Assembly (NCBI GenBank): GCA_900553355.1
Contig: USDK01000003.1
Span: 1-64,000 of the forward strand
Reading direction: 5' to 3'
DNA length: 64,000 bases
Source: an uncultured Lachnospiraceae bacterium
GTDB lineage: Bacteria > Bacillota > Clostridia > Lachnospirales > Lachnospiraceae
Positions within the stretch are counted from its first letter, which is position 1, and the number at the start of each line of letters is the position of its first letter. Both the position numbers and the translations under genes were made by a program. The notes under the pieces are model-generated. The model ran no database searches. It was given only the letters and a program-made list of their open reading frames with translations, and had not been told where the DNA came from. Positions 1 to 8,604 of the stretch are shown piece after piece.

Positions 1-39
1 TAATATCATTTTTTAGAGAATATATCAATCTGAAAAGTA

Positions 40-68
40 TTGACAAATGTGTAAAACGTCTATATGAT
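40..68 (+). promoter_or_regulatory. Sigma-A-type promoter of the surface protein gene
   Basis: A perfect -35 TTGACA (40-45) and a TATGAT -10 (63-68) are separated by 17 bp. The first start codon is about 180 bp downstream, so the transcript has a long 5' leader. That leader holds a GGGGATTCCCC-like hairpin near 121-133 and the palindrome at 193-207. Confidence 0.7.
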
Positions 69-192
69 TAATACACTCGTCTTAAGAAGTTCTGATGATT
101 CTTTATAATCAATATTCGTACGGGGAATCCCCCGACAGGGAAATGATCTTCCCGAATTTCACAAAACGAGAAATCATAAAAGGAAAGGAGGG

Positions 193-207
193 CAGTTACA
201 GTAACTG
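193..207. promoter_or_regulatory. 15-bp perfect palindrome in the leader (possible operator)
   Basis: CAGTTAC-A-GTAACTG is a perfect 7-bp inverted repeat with a 1-bp centre. It lies in the untranslated leader, directly after an unused AAAGGAGG-like sequence. It could be a repressor operator or a small RNA hairpin. No regulator can be assigned. Confidence 0.35.
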
Positions 208-250
208 GTTTTAGCAATTTAATTTTACAATTGAAGAAGGAGTAGTGCTT

Positions 251-1780
251 ATGAAAAAAAGAAATTTCCCATGGAGTCCTTTTGTGCGGTTTCTGGCGGT
301 GCTTTGTCTGGTTTTCTGTTGCGTGCCGGCAGTAAAAAGTGAGGCGAAAGATGTGTCGCTGAGAAGAGGCGAAGAAGTATTTTATGAAGGGTATTCAACG
401 TTTTACTATTATATTGACGGAACCCTTGGATATTGTCTGGAACCAAAACGAAGTTCTCCGCATGACGGAACCTATATGTCAAAACAATTGACGAATGACA
501 CGCTTTTAAGTAAAACACTGTATTATGCGTATGGCAATCCGGGGTATCAGAAGTATTTGAAACCTGTATTTGGCGAAAACTGGCAGGAGAAGAAAAAAGC
601 TTACAGTCTGTCGCATTGTATTCTGTCCTATGTATATGACGAATGCAAAGATTCAAATGATGCATTTCTGGGATTAAGTGACACAATGAAGCAGAAAGTG
701 AAAAGCTGTACGGCGAAGATTAAGACATTTCCGAAAATACCGGAGCCGGATATTGCTTTTTCAGAGAAGACATTGACGGCTGTTTATGATAAAAATGAAA
801 AAGTGCAAAAGACAAAAACTATTACCTGCAAGGGCGATGAAGATAATTCAATTGTCCTGAAACTGCCTGCGGATGTAATACTGGTAAATGAAACAAAAGG
901 GACAAAAAAGACAGGAAATGTGACGGTTTACGGCGGCGATCGTTTTTATTTGAAGTGTCCGGTGGGAAAATGGAATGCCCAGACGTGGAAAACAGGCAAC
1001 ATTTATGGGAAAAACAGACAGAATTGGAGAAGTCTGGTGATTAATACCGGAGCAGGCGGACAGCACCTGGGAGTCGGGGAACTGGTAAGTGCGGATAATA
1101 TTCCAACCAGTCTTGCGGTGCAATGGATTGAAAAGCCGGAACTTAAAGTGGAAAAGAGCGCTGACCGGGAAGATAAAAAATATAAAGTTGGTGACAGGAT
1201 TACATATACGGTTGATGTGACGCAGCAGATTGAGAAGGCGGTTGCCTCAGGCGTTACGATCACAGACCGGATTCTAACGGAAGGAGTGAGACTTCTTCCG
1301 GATTCTATTATTCTGTATGACAAAGATCAAAGCGTTGTATCTGACGCGGTTATTTCCGTAAAAGAGAACACATATACAATTGAAACAAAACATTTTCTGG
1401 AAAGTATTCATTCCGGTGACAAATACACAGTGACTTATCAGGTGGAAATTCTGGATGAGAAACTGATCGGAAAAGAGATTGAAAATGAAGTAATCGTCCG
1501 TGCCGATAATGCGGAAGATGTGGATGATACGGAAATCGTGACTGTGGAAGAATCGGAAAAACCAGAGAAACCAGAAAAACCGGAGAAACCGGAAAAACCG
1601 GCAGAAAAGAAGAAACCTGAGATTGTGAAAGTAGAGAAAAAGGCAGAAAAACCGTTAGTGAAGAAGAAAGAGATTGTAAAAACCGGAGACGAACAAGATT
1701 TGATACTTCTTACGGTCTTATGTATTCTTTCTTGCACTGTAATATTTACCTGTGGTAGAATAGCTCGTAAGACTAAGTAG
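251..1780 (+). CDS. Cell-wall-anchored surface protein, thioester-like N-terminal domain
   Basis: About 509 residues. The N-terminal signal peptide has a hydrophobic core near residues 10-27. Residues 45-130 resemble thioester (TQXA) adhesin domains: a YCLEPK motif with Cys62, an LYYAYGNPG motif, then SLSHCILSYVYD. A Cys-Gln thioester would need Gln in that last motif; here it reads Ser-His. Residues 300-420 form a DUF11-like repeat domain. A (EKP)n-rich stalk and a VKTGD sorting-like motif follow, then a membrane helix and a basic tail (RIARKTK), as in sortase substrates. ATG 251 is preferred over GTG 245 because AGAAGGAG (235-242) is 8 nt from the ATG. leuC begins only 20 bp downstream with no terminator between them. 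Role is inferred as adhesin or pilin-like. Confidence 0.7.
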   Translation: MKKRNFPWSPFVRFLAVLCLVFCCVPAVKSEAKDVSLRRGEEVFYEGYSTFYYYIDGTLGYCLEPKRSSPHDGTYMSKQLTNDTLLSKTLYYAYGNPGYQKYLKPVFGENWQEKKKAYSLSHCILSYVYDECKDSNDAFLGLSDTMKQKVKSCTAKIKTFPKIPEPDIAFSEKTLTAVYDKNEKVQKTKTITCKGDEDNSIVLKLPADVILVNETKGTKKTGNVTVYGGDRFYLKCPVGKWNAQTWKTGNIYGKNRQNWRSLVINTGAGGQHLGVGELVSADNIPTSLAVQWIEKPELKVEKSADREDKKYKVGDRITYTVDVTQQIEKAVASGVTITDRILTEGVRLLPDSIILYDKDQSVVSDAVISVKENTYTIETKHFLESIHSGDKYTVTYQVEILDEKLIGKEIENEVIVRADNAEDVDDTEIVTVEESEKPEKPEKPEKPEKPAEKKKPEIVKVEKKAEKPLVKKKEIVKTGDEQDLILLTVLCILSCTVIFTCGRIARKTK

Positions 1781-1800
1781 AAGAATAGGAGGTTGTCGTA

Positions 1801-3075
1801 ATGGGAATGACAATGACGCAGAAAATATTAGCTGCCCATGCAGGTCTTGATCATGTTGTGGCAGGACAGTTGATAGAAGCAAAGTTAGACGTAGTTATGG
1901 CAAATGATATTACCGGGCCAATGGCACTGCCGATTTTCAGACAGATGGCAGAGAAGGTATTTGACAAAGATAAGGTAGTACTTGTACCGGATCATTTTAC
2001 GCCGAATAAAGATATTAAATCCGCAGAGAATTCAAAATCAATCCGCGAATTTGCAAAAGATCAAGGACTTTCCTGGTATTTTGAACAGGGAAAATCCGGT
2101 GTAGAGCATGCGATTCTTCCGGAAGCAGGTGTTGTAGCAGCAGGTGAATGTATTATCGGTGCAGATTCACATACCTGTACATATGGAGCACTGGGGGCAT
2201 TTTCTACCGGTGTCGGAACAACGGATATTGCAACAGGTATGGCAACCGGAGAACTCTGGTTCAAAGTGCCAAGTGCATTAAAATTTGTCCTGAAAGGACA
2301 GCCGGGACCTTATGTGAGCGGTAAAGATATTATTATTCATATCATTGGTAAAATCGGTGTGGACGGAGCACTTTACAAATCTATGGAATTCACAGGTGAA
2401 GGAATTGCAGCTCTTTCCATGGATGACCGTTTTACAATGGCGAATATGGCGATTGAAGCAGGCGCAAAGAACGGAATCTTCCCGGTAGATGATCAGACAA
2501 AAGCTTATCTTAATGAGCATACGAAGAAAGCATATCAGGTCTATGAAGCGGATGAGGATGCAGAGTATGACGAAGTGATTGAGATCAATCTTTCCGAAGT
2601 ACGTCCGACCGTTGCATTCCCACACCTTCCGGGTAATGCTAAGACAATCGATGAGATTGAAGCAATGGAACCGATCAAGATCGATCAGGTTGTAATCGGA
2701 TCCTGTACAAATGGACGTATGGAAGACATGCGTAAGGCAGCAGCTATTTTAAAAGGACATAAAGTACATGAAGATGTGCGTGTAATGGTAATTCCGGCAA
2801 CACAGAAAATCTACAAACAGTGTATCAAAGAAGGACTTCTTGATATTTTCGTAGATGCGGGCTGTGCCGTGAACACACCAAGCTGTGGACCGTGTATGGG
2901 CGGACATATGGGCGTTATGGCAGCAGGAGAGAAGTGTGTATCTACAACAAACCGTAATTTTGTAGGAAGAATGGGACATGTAGATTCCTTGATTTATCTT
3001 GCATCGCCGGAAGTAGCAGCAGCAAGTGCGATCGCAGGATGTATTGCAAATCCGGAGAAAGTAGGTGAAAACTAA
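1801..3075 (+). CDS. leuC: 3-isopropylmalate dehydratase large subunit
   Basis: 424 residues, aconitase-fold, of the shorter LeuC2/homoaconitase-like class. It isomerises 2- and 3-isopropylmalate in leucine biosynthesis together with LeuD. The three cysteines for the 4Fe-4S cluster are visible: Cys302 in GSCTNGR, and Cys362 and Cys365 in SCGPCMGGH. The start has AGGAGG about 8 nt upstream. The stop shares one base with the leuD start (TAATG). leuA and leuB are not in this window. Confidence 0.95.
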   Translation: MGMTMTQKILAAHAGLDHVVAGQLIEAKLDVVMANDITGPMALPIFRQMAEKVFDKDKVVLVPDHFTPNKDIKSAENSKSIREFAKDQGLSWYFEQGKSGVEHAILPEAGVVAAGECIIGADSHTCTYGALGAFSTGVGTTDIATGMATGELWFKVPSALKFVLKGQPGPYVSGKDIIIHIIGKIGVDGALYKSMEFTGEGIAALSMDDRFTMANMAIEAGAKNGIFPVDDQTKAYLNEHTKKAYQVYEADEDAEYDEVIEINLSEVRPTVAFPHLPGNAKTIDEIEAMEPIKIDQVVIGSCTNGRMEDMRKAAAILKGHKVHEDVRVMVIPATQKIYKQCIKEGLLDIFVDAGCAVNTPSCGPCMGGHMGVMAAGEKCVSTTNRNFVGRMGHVDSLIYLASPEVAAASAIAGCIANPEKVGEN

Positions 3076-3569
3076 TGAAGGCAGCAGGACATGTATTTAA
3101 ATATGGAGACAATGTAGACACAGACGTGATCATTCCGGCCAGGTATCTGAATTCCTTTGATCCGCAGGAACTGGCAAGCCATGCGATGGTGGATATTGAT
3201 CCGGATTTTGTAAAAAAAGTACAGCCAGGGGATATTATCGTGGCGAACAAAAACTTTGGATGCGGATCCTCCAGAGAGCACGCGCCTCTTTGTCTGAAAA
3301 CTGCAGGGATCAGTTGTATTATCGCGGAGACCTTCGCGCGGATTTTTTACCGGAATGCCATCAATATCGGACTTCCGATCATTGAATGTCCGGAGGCGGC
3401 AAAGGCCATCGAAGCCGGAGATGAGGTGGAAGTGGACTTTGACAGCGGAAAGATCTATGACCGCACGAAAGGAACAGAATTCCAGGGCCAGGCATTTCCA
3501 GAGTTTATGCAGAAGCTGATCGCAGCAGGCGGGCTGGTGAATTATACAAACAGTAAAAATAAGAAATAA
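3075..3569 (+). CDS. leuD: 3-isopropylmalate dehydratase small subunit
   Basis: 164 residues, the swivel-domain partner of LeuC. The conserved [12 protein letters not shown] substrate-binding motif and the N-terminal [15 protein letters not shown] motif are present. It is translationally coupled to leuC by a 1-nt overlap, which is usual for this pair. Confidence 0.95.
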   Translation: MKAAGHVFKYGDNVDTDVIIPARYLNSFDPQELASHAMVDIDPDFVKKVQPGDIIVANKNFGCGSSREHAPLCLKTAGISCIIAETFARIFYRNAINIGLPIIECPEAAKAIEAGDEVEVDFDSGKIYDRTKGTEFQGQAFPEFMQKLIAAGGLVNYTNSKNKK

Positions 3570-3584
3570 GAGAGGACATACTTT

Positions 3585-4871
3585 ATGAGGGATGGAAAAG
3601 GGAATGCGGCGGCGCTGCTGCCAATCGGGATTTTTCTGGTGATTTTTCTGGGATCAGGTATTGTTACCGGAGATTTTTATGCGATGCCGGCCATCGTCGC
3701 ATTTCTGATCGCTCTGCTGGCGGCATTTGTACAGCACCGGGATCTGGGATTTCAGGAGAAGATCCGGATTATTTCTCAGGGAGTGGGAGATGAAAACATT
3801 ATTACCATGTGCCTGATCTTCCTTAGTGCCGGGGCGTTTTCCGGAGCCGTGACAGCGGCAGGAGGCGTGGAGAGTACGGTGAACTTAGGGCTGTCAGTCA
3901 TCCCTGCACATATTGCTGTGGTAGGGTTATTTGTGATTGGCTGCTTTATTTCGGTTTCCATGGGGACTTCCATGGGAACCATTGCGGCCCTGGCTCCTAT
4001 CGCAGCCGGAATCAGTGAAAAGACGGGGTTTGCCATGGCTGTCTGTATCGGAGCAGTGGTGTGCGGAGCCATGTTTGGAGACAATCTGTCTATGATTTCG
4101 GATACCACGATTGCGGCGGTAAAGACCCAGGGGTGTGAAATGAAGGACAAGTTCCGGGAGAATTTTAAGATCGTGCTGCCGGCGGCTCTGGTCACCATTG
4201 TCTTATTCTGGATTGTTACCAGAAACGGAAGCTATGCGATGACAGAGGCGCTGGATTATGAGATCCTTCAGGTACTTCCTTATCTTCTGGTACTGGTCGG
4301 GGCCCTGATCGGGATCAATGTATTTGTCGTACTGGTCACCGGGACAGCTGCTTCACTGGTGATCGGTGTGGCAACAGGAAGTCTTGCTCCGGGAGAAATG
4401 TTCTCAGCTGTCGGGGAGGGCGTGACAGGTATGTATGATATCACAGTCATCTCGATTGTGGTGGCATGTATTGTCTCTCTGGTCAGAGAATATGGCGGAA
4501 TCCAGTTCATTCTGGGGCTGATCCGTAAAAGTATCCGTGGCAAAAGGGGAGCTGAGGCAGGAATTGCCGGCCTGGCGCTTCTGGTAGATCTTTGTACGGC
4601 AAATAATACGGTAGCGATTGTCATGGCAGGACCCATTGCAAAAGAAATCAGCGATGAATTTGAAGTGACGCCCAGACGGTCTGCATCCCTTCTGGATATT
4701 TTTACGTCTGTGGGGCAGGGACTGATTCCCTATGGAGCTCAGTTGTTATCGGCGGCAAGCCTGACGGGACTTACTCCTTTTGAGATCCTGCCATATCTGT
4801 ACTATCCGGTTCTGATGGCAGTCAGCGCGATCTTGTTTATTATTTTTCGAAAAAGCAAAATAGAAGGGTAG
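3585..4871 (+). CDS. NhaC-family Na+/H+ antiporter
   Basis: 428 residues with about 11 hydrophobic segments. It resembles NhaC/ion-transporter superfamily proteins: SMGTSMGTIAALAPIA and GAMFGDNLSMISDTTIAA are typical of the family. The family exchanges Na+ (or organic acids) for H+ across the membrane; the substrate cannot be fixed from sequence. It sits 15 bp after leuD and 6 bp before thrC, so it is probably in the same transcript. A role linked to amino-acid or organic-acid exchange is possible but unproven. Confidence 0.85.
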   Translation: MRDGKGNAAALLPIGIFLVIFLGSGIVTGDFYAMPAIVAFLIALLAAFVQHRDLGFQEKIRIISQGVGDENIITMCLIFLSAGAFSGAVTAAGGVESTVNLGLSVIPAHIAVVGLFVIGCFISVSMGTSMGTIAALAPIAAGISEKTGFAMAVCIGAVVCGAMFGDNLSMISDTTIAAVKTQGCEMKDKFRENFKIVLPAALVTIVLFWIVTRNGSYAMTEALDYEILQVLPYLLVLVGALIGINVFVVLVTGTAASLVIGVATGSLAPGEMFSAVGEGVTGMYDITVISIVVACIVSLVREYGGIQFILGLIRKSIRGKRGAEAGIAGLALLVDLCTANNTVAIVMAGPIAKEISDEFEVTPRRSASLLDIFTSVGQGLIPYGAQLLSAASLTGLTPFEILPYLYYPVLMAVSAILFIIFRKSKIEG

Positions 4872-4877
4872 AAGAAG

Positions 4878-6365
4878 ATGAATCTATATTATAAAAGTAC
4901 GAGAAATTCTGATCTGAAGGTAACTGCTTCTGAAGCCATCCTGACAGGCCTTGCGCCTGACGGTGGTCTGTTTGTCCCTAACGCCATTCCGAAGCTGGAT
5001 GTTTCGTTAGATGAACTGAAGAAAATGAGCTACCAGGAGACAGCGTATACCGTGATGAAGCAGTTCCTTACGGATTTTACGGAGGAAGAGCTTCGGCAGT
5101 GTATTGCCAGCGCCTATGATTCCAAATTCGATACAGAGGAGATTGCACCTCTTGCAAAGGTGGATGGTATATATTATCTGGAACTGTTTCATGGTGCTAC
5201 GATTGCCTTTAAGGATATGGCGTTGTCCATCCTGCCTCACCTTATGACTACATCAGCCCGGAAAAATCATGTGGAAAAAGAGATCGTGATCCTGGCGGCT
5301 ACATCGGGAGATACAGGTAAGGCAGCGATGGCGGGCTTCGCAGATGTGGAAGGAACGAGGATCATCGTCTTTTATCCAAAGAATGGAGTCAGCAGGGTTC
5401 AGGAATTGCAGATGGTGACGCAAAAAGGCGAAAATGTGGACGTAGTTGCGATCCATGGTAATTTTGACCAGGCTCAGAGCGGCGTAAAGGAAATGTTTGG
5501 CGATCAAAAGCTGGCAAAGGAACTGGCGGACAAGGGATATCAGTTTTCTTCTGCAAATTCGATTAATATCGGAAGACTGGTACCTCAGGTGGTTTACTAT
5601 GTGTATGCATATGCAAAACTGCTGGAAAATGAAGAAATCAAAGAAGGAGAGCAGATCAACGTGGTCGTTCCGACCGGGAATTTTGGAAATATCCTGGCGG
5701 CATATTATGCAAAACAGATGGGTGTACCCTTTAATAAGCTGATCTGTGCTTCCAATGAAAATAAGGTGCTTTATGACTTCTTCCGGACCGGTACCTATGA
5801 CAAAAACCGGAAGTTTATCCTGACATCATCGCCGTCTATGGATATCCTGGTTTCCAGCAATCTGGAACGGCTGATTTATCTGATCGCAGGGGAAGATTCC
5901 CAAAAAACGAAAGAGCTGATGGATGCGCTTTCTTCGGACGGAACCTATACGATCACAGAAGAAATGAAGAAGAAACTTACAGATTTTGACGCCGGATTTG
6001 CAGATGAGAAGGAGACTTCAGAAACGATCCGCAAAGTGTATGAAAGAACCGGCTATGTAATGGATACGCATACGGCGGTTGCAGCAGAAGTCTGCAGAGA
6101 GTATCAGGAGAGGACCGGCGACCAGAAAAAATGTATTGTTGCATCCACTGCCAGTCCGTATAAGTTTGTAAAGAGCGTTCTGACGGCGATTGATCCTGCC
6201 TACAGTCAGAAAGAGGAGCTGGATCTGATGCAGGATCTGTCAAAGCTTTCAAACCGGGAGATACCAAAGGCAGTCCTGGATATCTTAGACGCCAGGATCC
6301 TTCATACGACCGAATGTGATGCAGAGAAAATGAAAGAGACGGTAAAAGTTATATTAAAAGTGTAA
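4878..6365 (+). CDS. thrC: Threonine synthase
   Basis: 495 residues, fold-type II PLP enzyme converting O-phosphohomoserine to threonine. Lys112 in the IAFKDMALS motif is the expected PLP Schiff-base lysine. The SGDTGKAA and PTGNFGN phosphate/PLP-binding loops are present. The N-terminus (YYKSTRN) and length fit the longer threonine synthase class. The ribosome binding site is a weak AGAAGAAG. No hom or thrB is adjacent. Confidence 0.95.
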   Translation: MNLYYKSTRNSDLKVTASEAILTGLAPDGGLFVPNAIPKLDVSLDELKKMSYQETAYTVMKQFLTDFTEEELRQCIASAYDSKFDTEEIAPLAKVDGIYYLELFHGATIAFKDMALSILPHLMTTSARKNHVEKEIVILAATSGDTGKAAMAGFADVEGTRIIVFYPKNGVSRVQELQMVTQKGENVDVVAIHGNFDQAQSGVKEMFGDQKLAKELADKGYQFSSANSINIGRLVPQVVYYVYAYAKLLENEEIKEGEQINVVVPTGNFGNILAAYYAKQMGVPFNKLICASNENKVLYDFFRTGTYDKNRKFILTSSPSMDILVSSNLERLIYLIAGEDSQKTKELMDALSSDGTYTITEEMKKKLTDFDAGFADEKETSETIRKVYERTGYVMDTHTAVAAEVCREYQERTGDQKKCIVASTASPYKFVKSVLTAIDPAYSQKEELDLMQDLSKLSNREIPKAVLDILDARILHTTECDAEKMKETVKVILKV

Positions 6366-6382
6366 AACTCCGTCCCTCTGTC

Positions 6383-6411
6383 TTGACAATATTATAGGAA
6401 AGAAGTATGAT
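6383..6411 (+). promoter_or_regulatory. Strong promoter in front of the MATE gene
   Basis: TTGACA (6383-6388), 17-bp spacer, TATGAT (6406-6411). Transcription would start near 6418. An intrinsic terminator (6461-6504) lies between this promoter and the MATE start codon, which is an attenuator arrangement. Confidence 0.75.
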
Positions 6412-6460
6412 ATTTTCTGGAAAATTTGTCGTGGATTTTTCCGGATCTGATCGTCTTTTC

Positions 6461-6504
6461 GCCACACAGCTATCAAGATTTCTGATAACTGTGTGGCTTT
6501 TTTT
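6461..6504 (+). terminator. Intrinsic terminator or attenuator before the MATE gene
   Basis: GCCACACAG pairs with CTGTGTGGC, extended by an inner TATCA/TGATA stem, and is followed by seven T. It ends about 30 bp before the MATE start. It can serve as the thrC terminator and as an attenuator for the promoter at 6383. Confidence 0.85.
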
Positions 6505-6534
6505 GGGATTCGGAGAAAGCGAACAGGAGGAAAT

Positions 6535-7859
6535 ATGAACGAAAATTTTATGAAAGAAAGACCAGTACTGCCATTGATCCTGTCTATGTCGCTGCCGATG
6601 GTGCTGTCGATGATGGTCAATTCCCTTTATAATATTGTGGATAGTTTCTTTGTGGCAAAGATCAGTGAGGATGCGATGACAGCCCTCTCTTTAGTCTACC
6701 CGGTCCAGAACTTTGTGAATGCCATTGGGATTGGTTTTGGAATCGGCATCAATGCAGTGATTGCCATTCATCTGGGAGCTGGAGATGAAAAAAAGCCGAT
6801 ATGGCGGCAACTCAGGGGATGATACTCGCCCTGATACACGCAGTTGTGCTGACGGCTGCCGGAATTGCGGTGATGCCGGGATTTCTCAGGATGTTTACTT
6901 CCTCAGAAGAAGTGATTGATCTGGGAATCCGTTATTCAGTCATTGTATTTTTATTTACCTTTGCGATTGTTCTGGGAGTCGCCTTTGAGAAAATATTCCA
7001 GGCCGTGGGCGCCATGAAGGTGACGATGTTCAGCCTGATGTGCGGCTGTATCGCCAATATCATTTTAGACCCGGTCCTGATCTTTGGTCTGGGACCTTTC
7101 CCCAGGATGGGGATCGAAGGGGCTGCCCTTGCGACTGGTCTGGGACAGGTGCTGTCTTTGGTTATTTATCTTATCATTTATATCCGGCGGCCGATCCGGG
7201 TGAAGTTCAGCCGTGAGTACAGAAAACTGGATCGGAAGATGGCTGCAAGATTATACTCGATCGGAATCCCGGCCACTTTAAATCTGGCTCTGCCATCCCT
7301 TCTGATTTCTGCGTTAAATGCGATTCTGGCAGCATTTTCAGAAGTCTATATTCTGGTGCTTGGCATTTACTATAAACTGCAGACTTTCCTGTATCTGCCG
7401 GCCAATGGATTTGTGCAGGGAATGCGCCCTTTGATCGGGTTTAACTATGGAGCCGGAGAGCATCAGAGAGTAAAAAAGATCTACCGGATCGTTCTGGTGA
7501 TGAGCGGCCTGATCATGGTATTTGGAACGGCAATCTGTCTTGCAGTACCGGGACAGCTGATCGGAATGTTTACCCAGAATCAGGAGACCATTCAGGCCGG
7601 AGAGACTGCACTTCGGATCATCAGTGCTGGATTTATCGTGTCAGCCGTTTCCGTTACGTCTTCCGGTGCCCTGGAAGGACTGGGAAAAGGAGTGCCGTCG
7701 CTGGTGATCTCCTTGTTCCGTTATGTGATCATTATTATCCCGGCGGCCTTCCTGCTAAGCAGGAGTTTCGGCCCTTTGGGAGTATGGAATGCATTCTGGA
7801 TCGCAGAACTTGTAACAGCACTGATCGCGTATGTGGTATATCACAGAGCCGCAAAATAA
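6535..7859 (+). pseudogene. MATE-family efflux transporter with a -1 frameshift at a slippery site
   Basis: The first frame runs from ATG 6535 (GGAGGAAAT ribosome binding site) to a stop at 6822. The matching continuation is in the -1 frame to 7859. Joined at 6795, the product is 441 residues, normal for a MATE drug/Na+ antiporter with 12 helices. The junction is a run of seven A followed by G. In the reading frame it is A-AAA-AAG (6789-6795), the classic bacterial -1 slippery heptamer, with a GGGAG 11 nt upstream. It may be a real 1-bp loss, a sequencing error in a homopolymer, or recoding. As read literally, the gene makes a short fragment of about 95 residues. Confidence 0.8.
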
Positions 7860-7910
7860 GTGATTGGGGACGGGGGATTTTCCAAAATCCCCCGTCCCCA
7901 ATCACTTTTT
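7858..7910. repeat. Perfect 24-bp inverted repeat / terminator, dispersed-repeat family
   Basis: The arms 7858-7881 and 7884-7907 are perfect complements with a 2-nt centre, followed by T residues. It begins at the MATE stop codon and would terminate that gene. The arm core AAGTGATTGGGGACG recurs in a variant form in the pheS-pheT gap (17465-17482), so this is probably a small dispersed palindromic repeat. Confidence 0.75.
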
Positions 7911-7952
7911 TCCACAAATTATCCACGGTGTTTATTCACAATTTGTGGAAAG
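7908..7952. other. Cluster of four DnaA-box-like 9-mers
   Basis: Within 45 bp there are TTTTCCACA (7908-7916), TTATCCACG (7919-7927), TTATTCACA (7932-7940, exact match to TTATNCACA) and, on the other strand, CTTTCCACA (7944-7952). The outer two lie in a 12-bp inverted repeat, TTTCCACAAATT / AATTTGTGGAAA. No dnaA or dnaN is nearby, so this is not obviously an origin. It could be a DnaA-titration site or DnaA-controlled promoter. Confidence 0.4.
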
Positions 7953-8086
7953 ATTAGTTTAGTATGGCATGATTGGATGATTGGGGGTATAATCTACGGT
8001 GTAGTGTTAGTGAGTGTTGATTGAGTTGAACCGGACGAAAAGTAATTAGCTTAAGGAAAAGGCGAGTTCGGATGGAGGAGGACAGT

Positions 8087-8566
8087 ATGGGTAAAAAGGA
8101 AGAAAAGACAAATGTGATGAGGATCCTGGATCAGAAGAAGATTCCTTATCTTAGCCATAATTATCTGGAGACTGGTGCAGTCAGTGGACTGGAGGTGGCG
8201 GCAGCGCTTGGCGAGGATACCAACCGGGCCTTTAAGACACTGGTGACAGTGGGAAAATCAAAGGAGCATTATGTATTTGTGGTTCCGGTCAGCAGGGAAT
8301 TGAATCTGAAAAAGGCGGCACAGTGTGTCGGAGAAAAGAGCATCGAGATGATCAAATCTAAGGAGCTGCTGCCGCTGACGGGCTATGTGCACGGAGGGTG
8401 CTCTCCGATTGGAATGAAAAAGCAGTTTGTCACAACCATTGACCAGAGTGCCCAAAACTTCGATAAGATCATGTTCAGTGCAGGAAAGATCGGATATCAG
8501 GTAGAGGTAAGCCTTGAGGACCTGGGAAAAGTAATCCGTTATCAGTTGGCGGATATTGCGGAATAG
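8087..8566 (+). CDS. ybaK: Cys-tRNA(Pro)/Cys-tRNA(Cys) deacylase, YbaK/EbsC family
   Basis: 159 residues. YbaK-family proteins hydrolyse Cys-tRNA(Pro) mischarged by ProRS. Family landmarks are visible: NRAFKTLV, the Lys-containing strand before YVFVVP, and YVHGGCSPIGMKK near the C-terminus. ATG 8087 is chosen over ATG 8072 because GGAGGAGG (8074-8081) lies just upstream of 8087 and nothing precedes 8072. A possible TATAAT -10 is at 7988-7993. Confidence 0.9.
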   Translation: MGKKEEKTNVMRILDQKKIPYLSHNYLETGAVSGLEVAAALGEDTNRAFKTLVTVGKSKEHYVFVVPVSRELNLKKAAQCVGEKSIEMIKSKELLPLTGYVHGGCSPIGMKKQFVTTIDQSAQNFDKIMFSAGKIGYQVEVSLEDLGKVIRYQLADIAE

Positions 8567-8604
8567 GCCGGTGGACAGACAAGTGATTTTGCAGGAGGAA
8601 AGCT

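Noticed and set aside
1..244. T-box or leucine attenuator for leuCD in the first leader
   Set aside because: No T-box sequence, Leu-rich peptide or intrinsic terminator was found before the surface protein gene.
1555..1602. CCGGAGAAA-type tandem repeat as a CRISPR or satellite
   Set aside because: It is the coding repeat for the Glu-Lys-Pro stalk of the surface protein.
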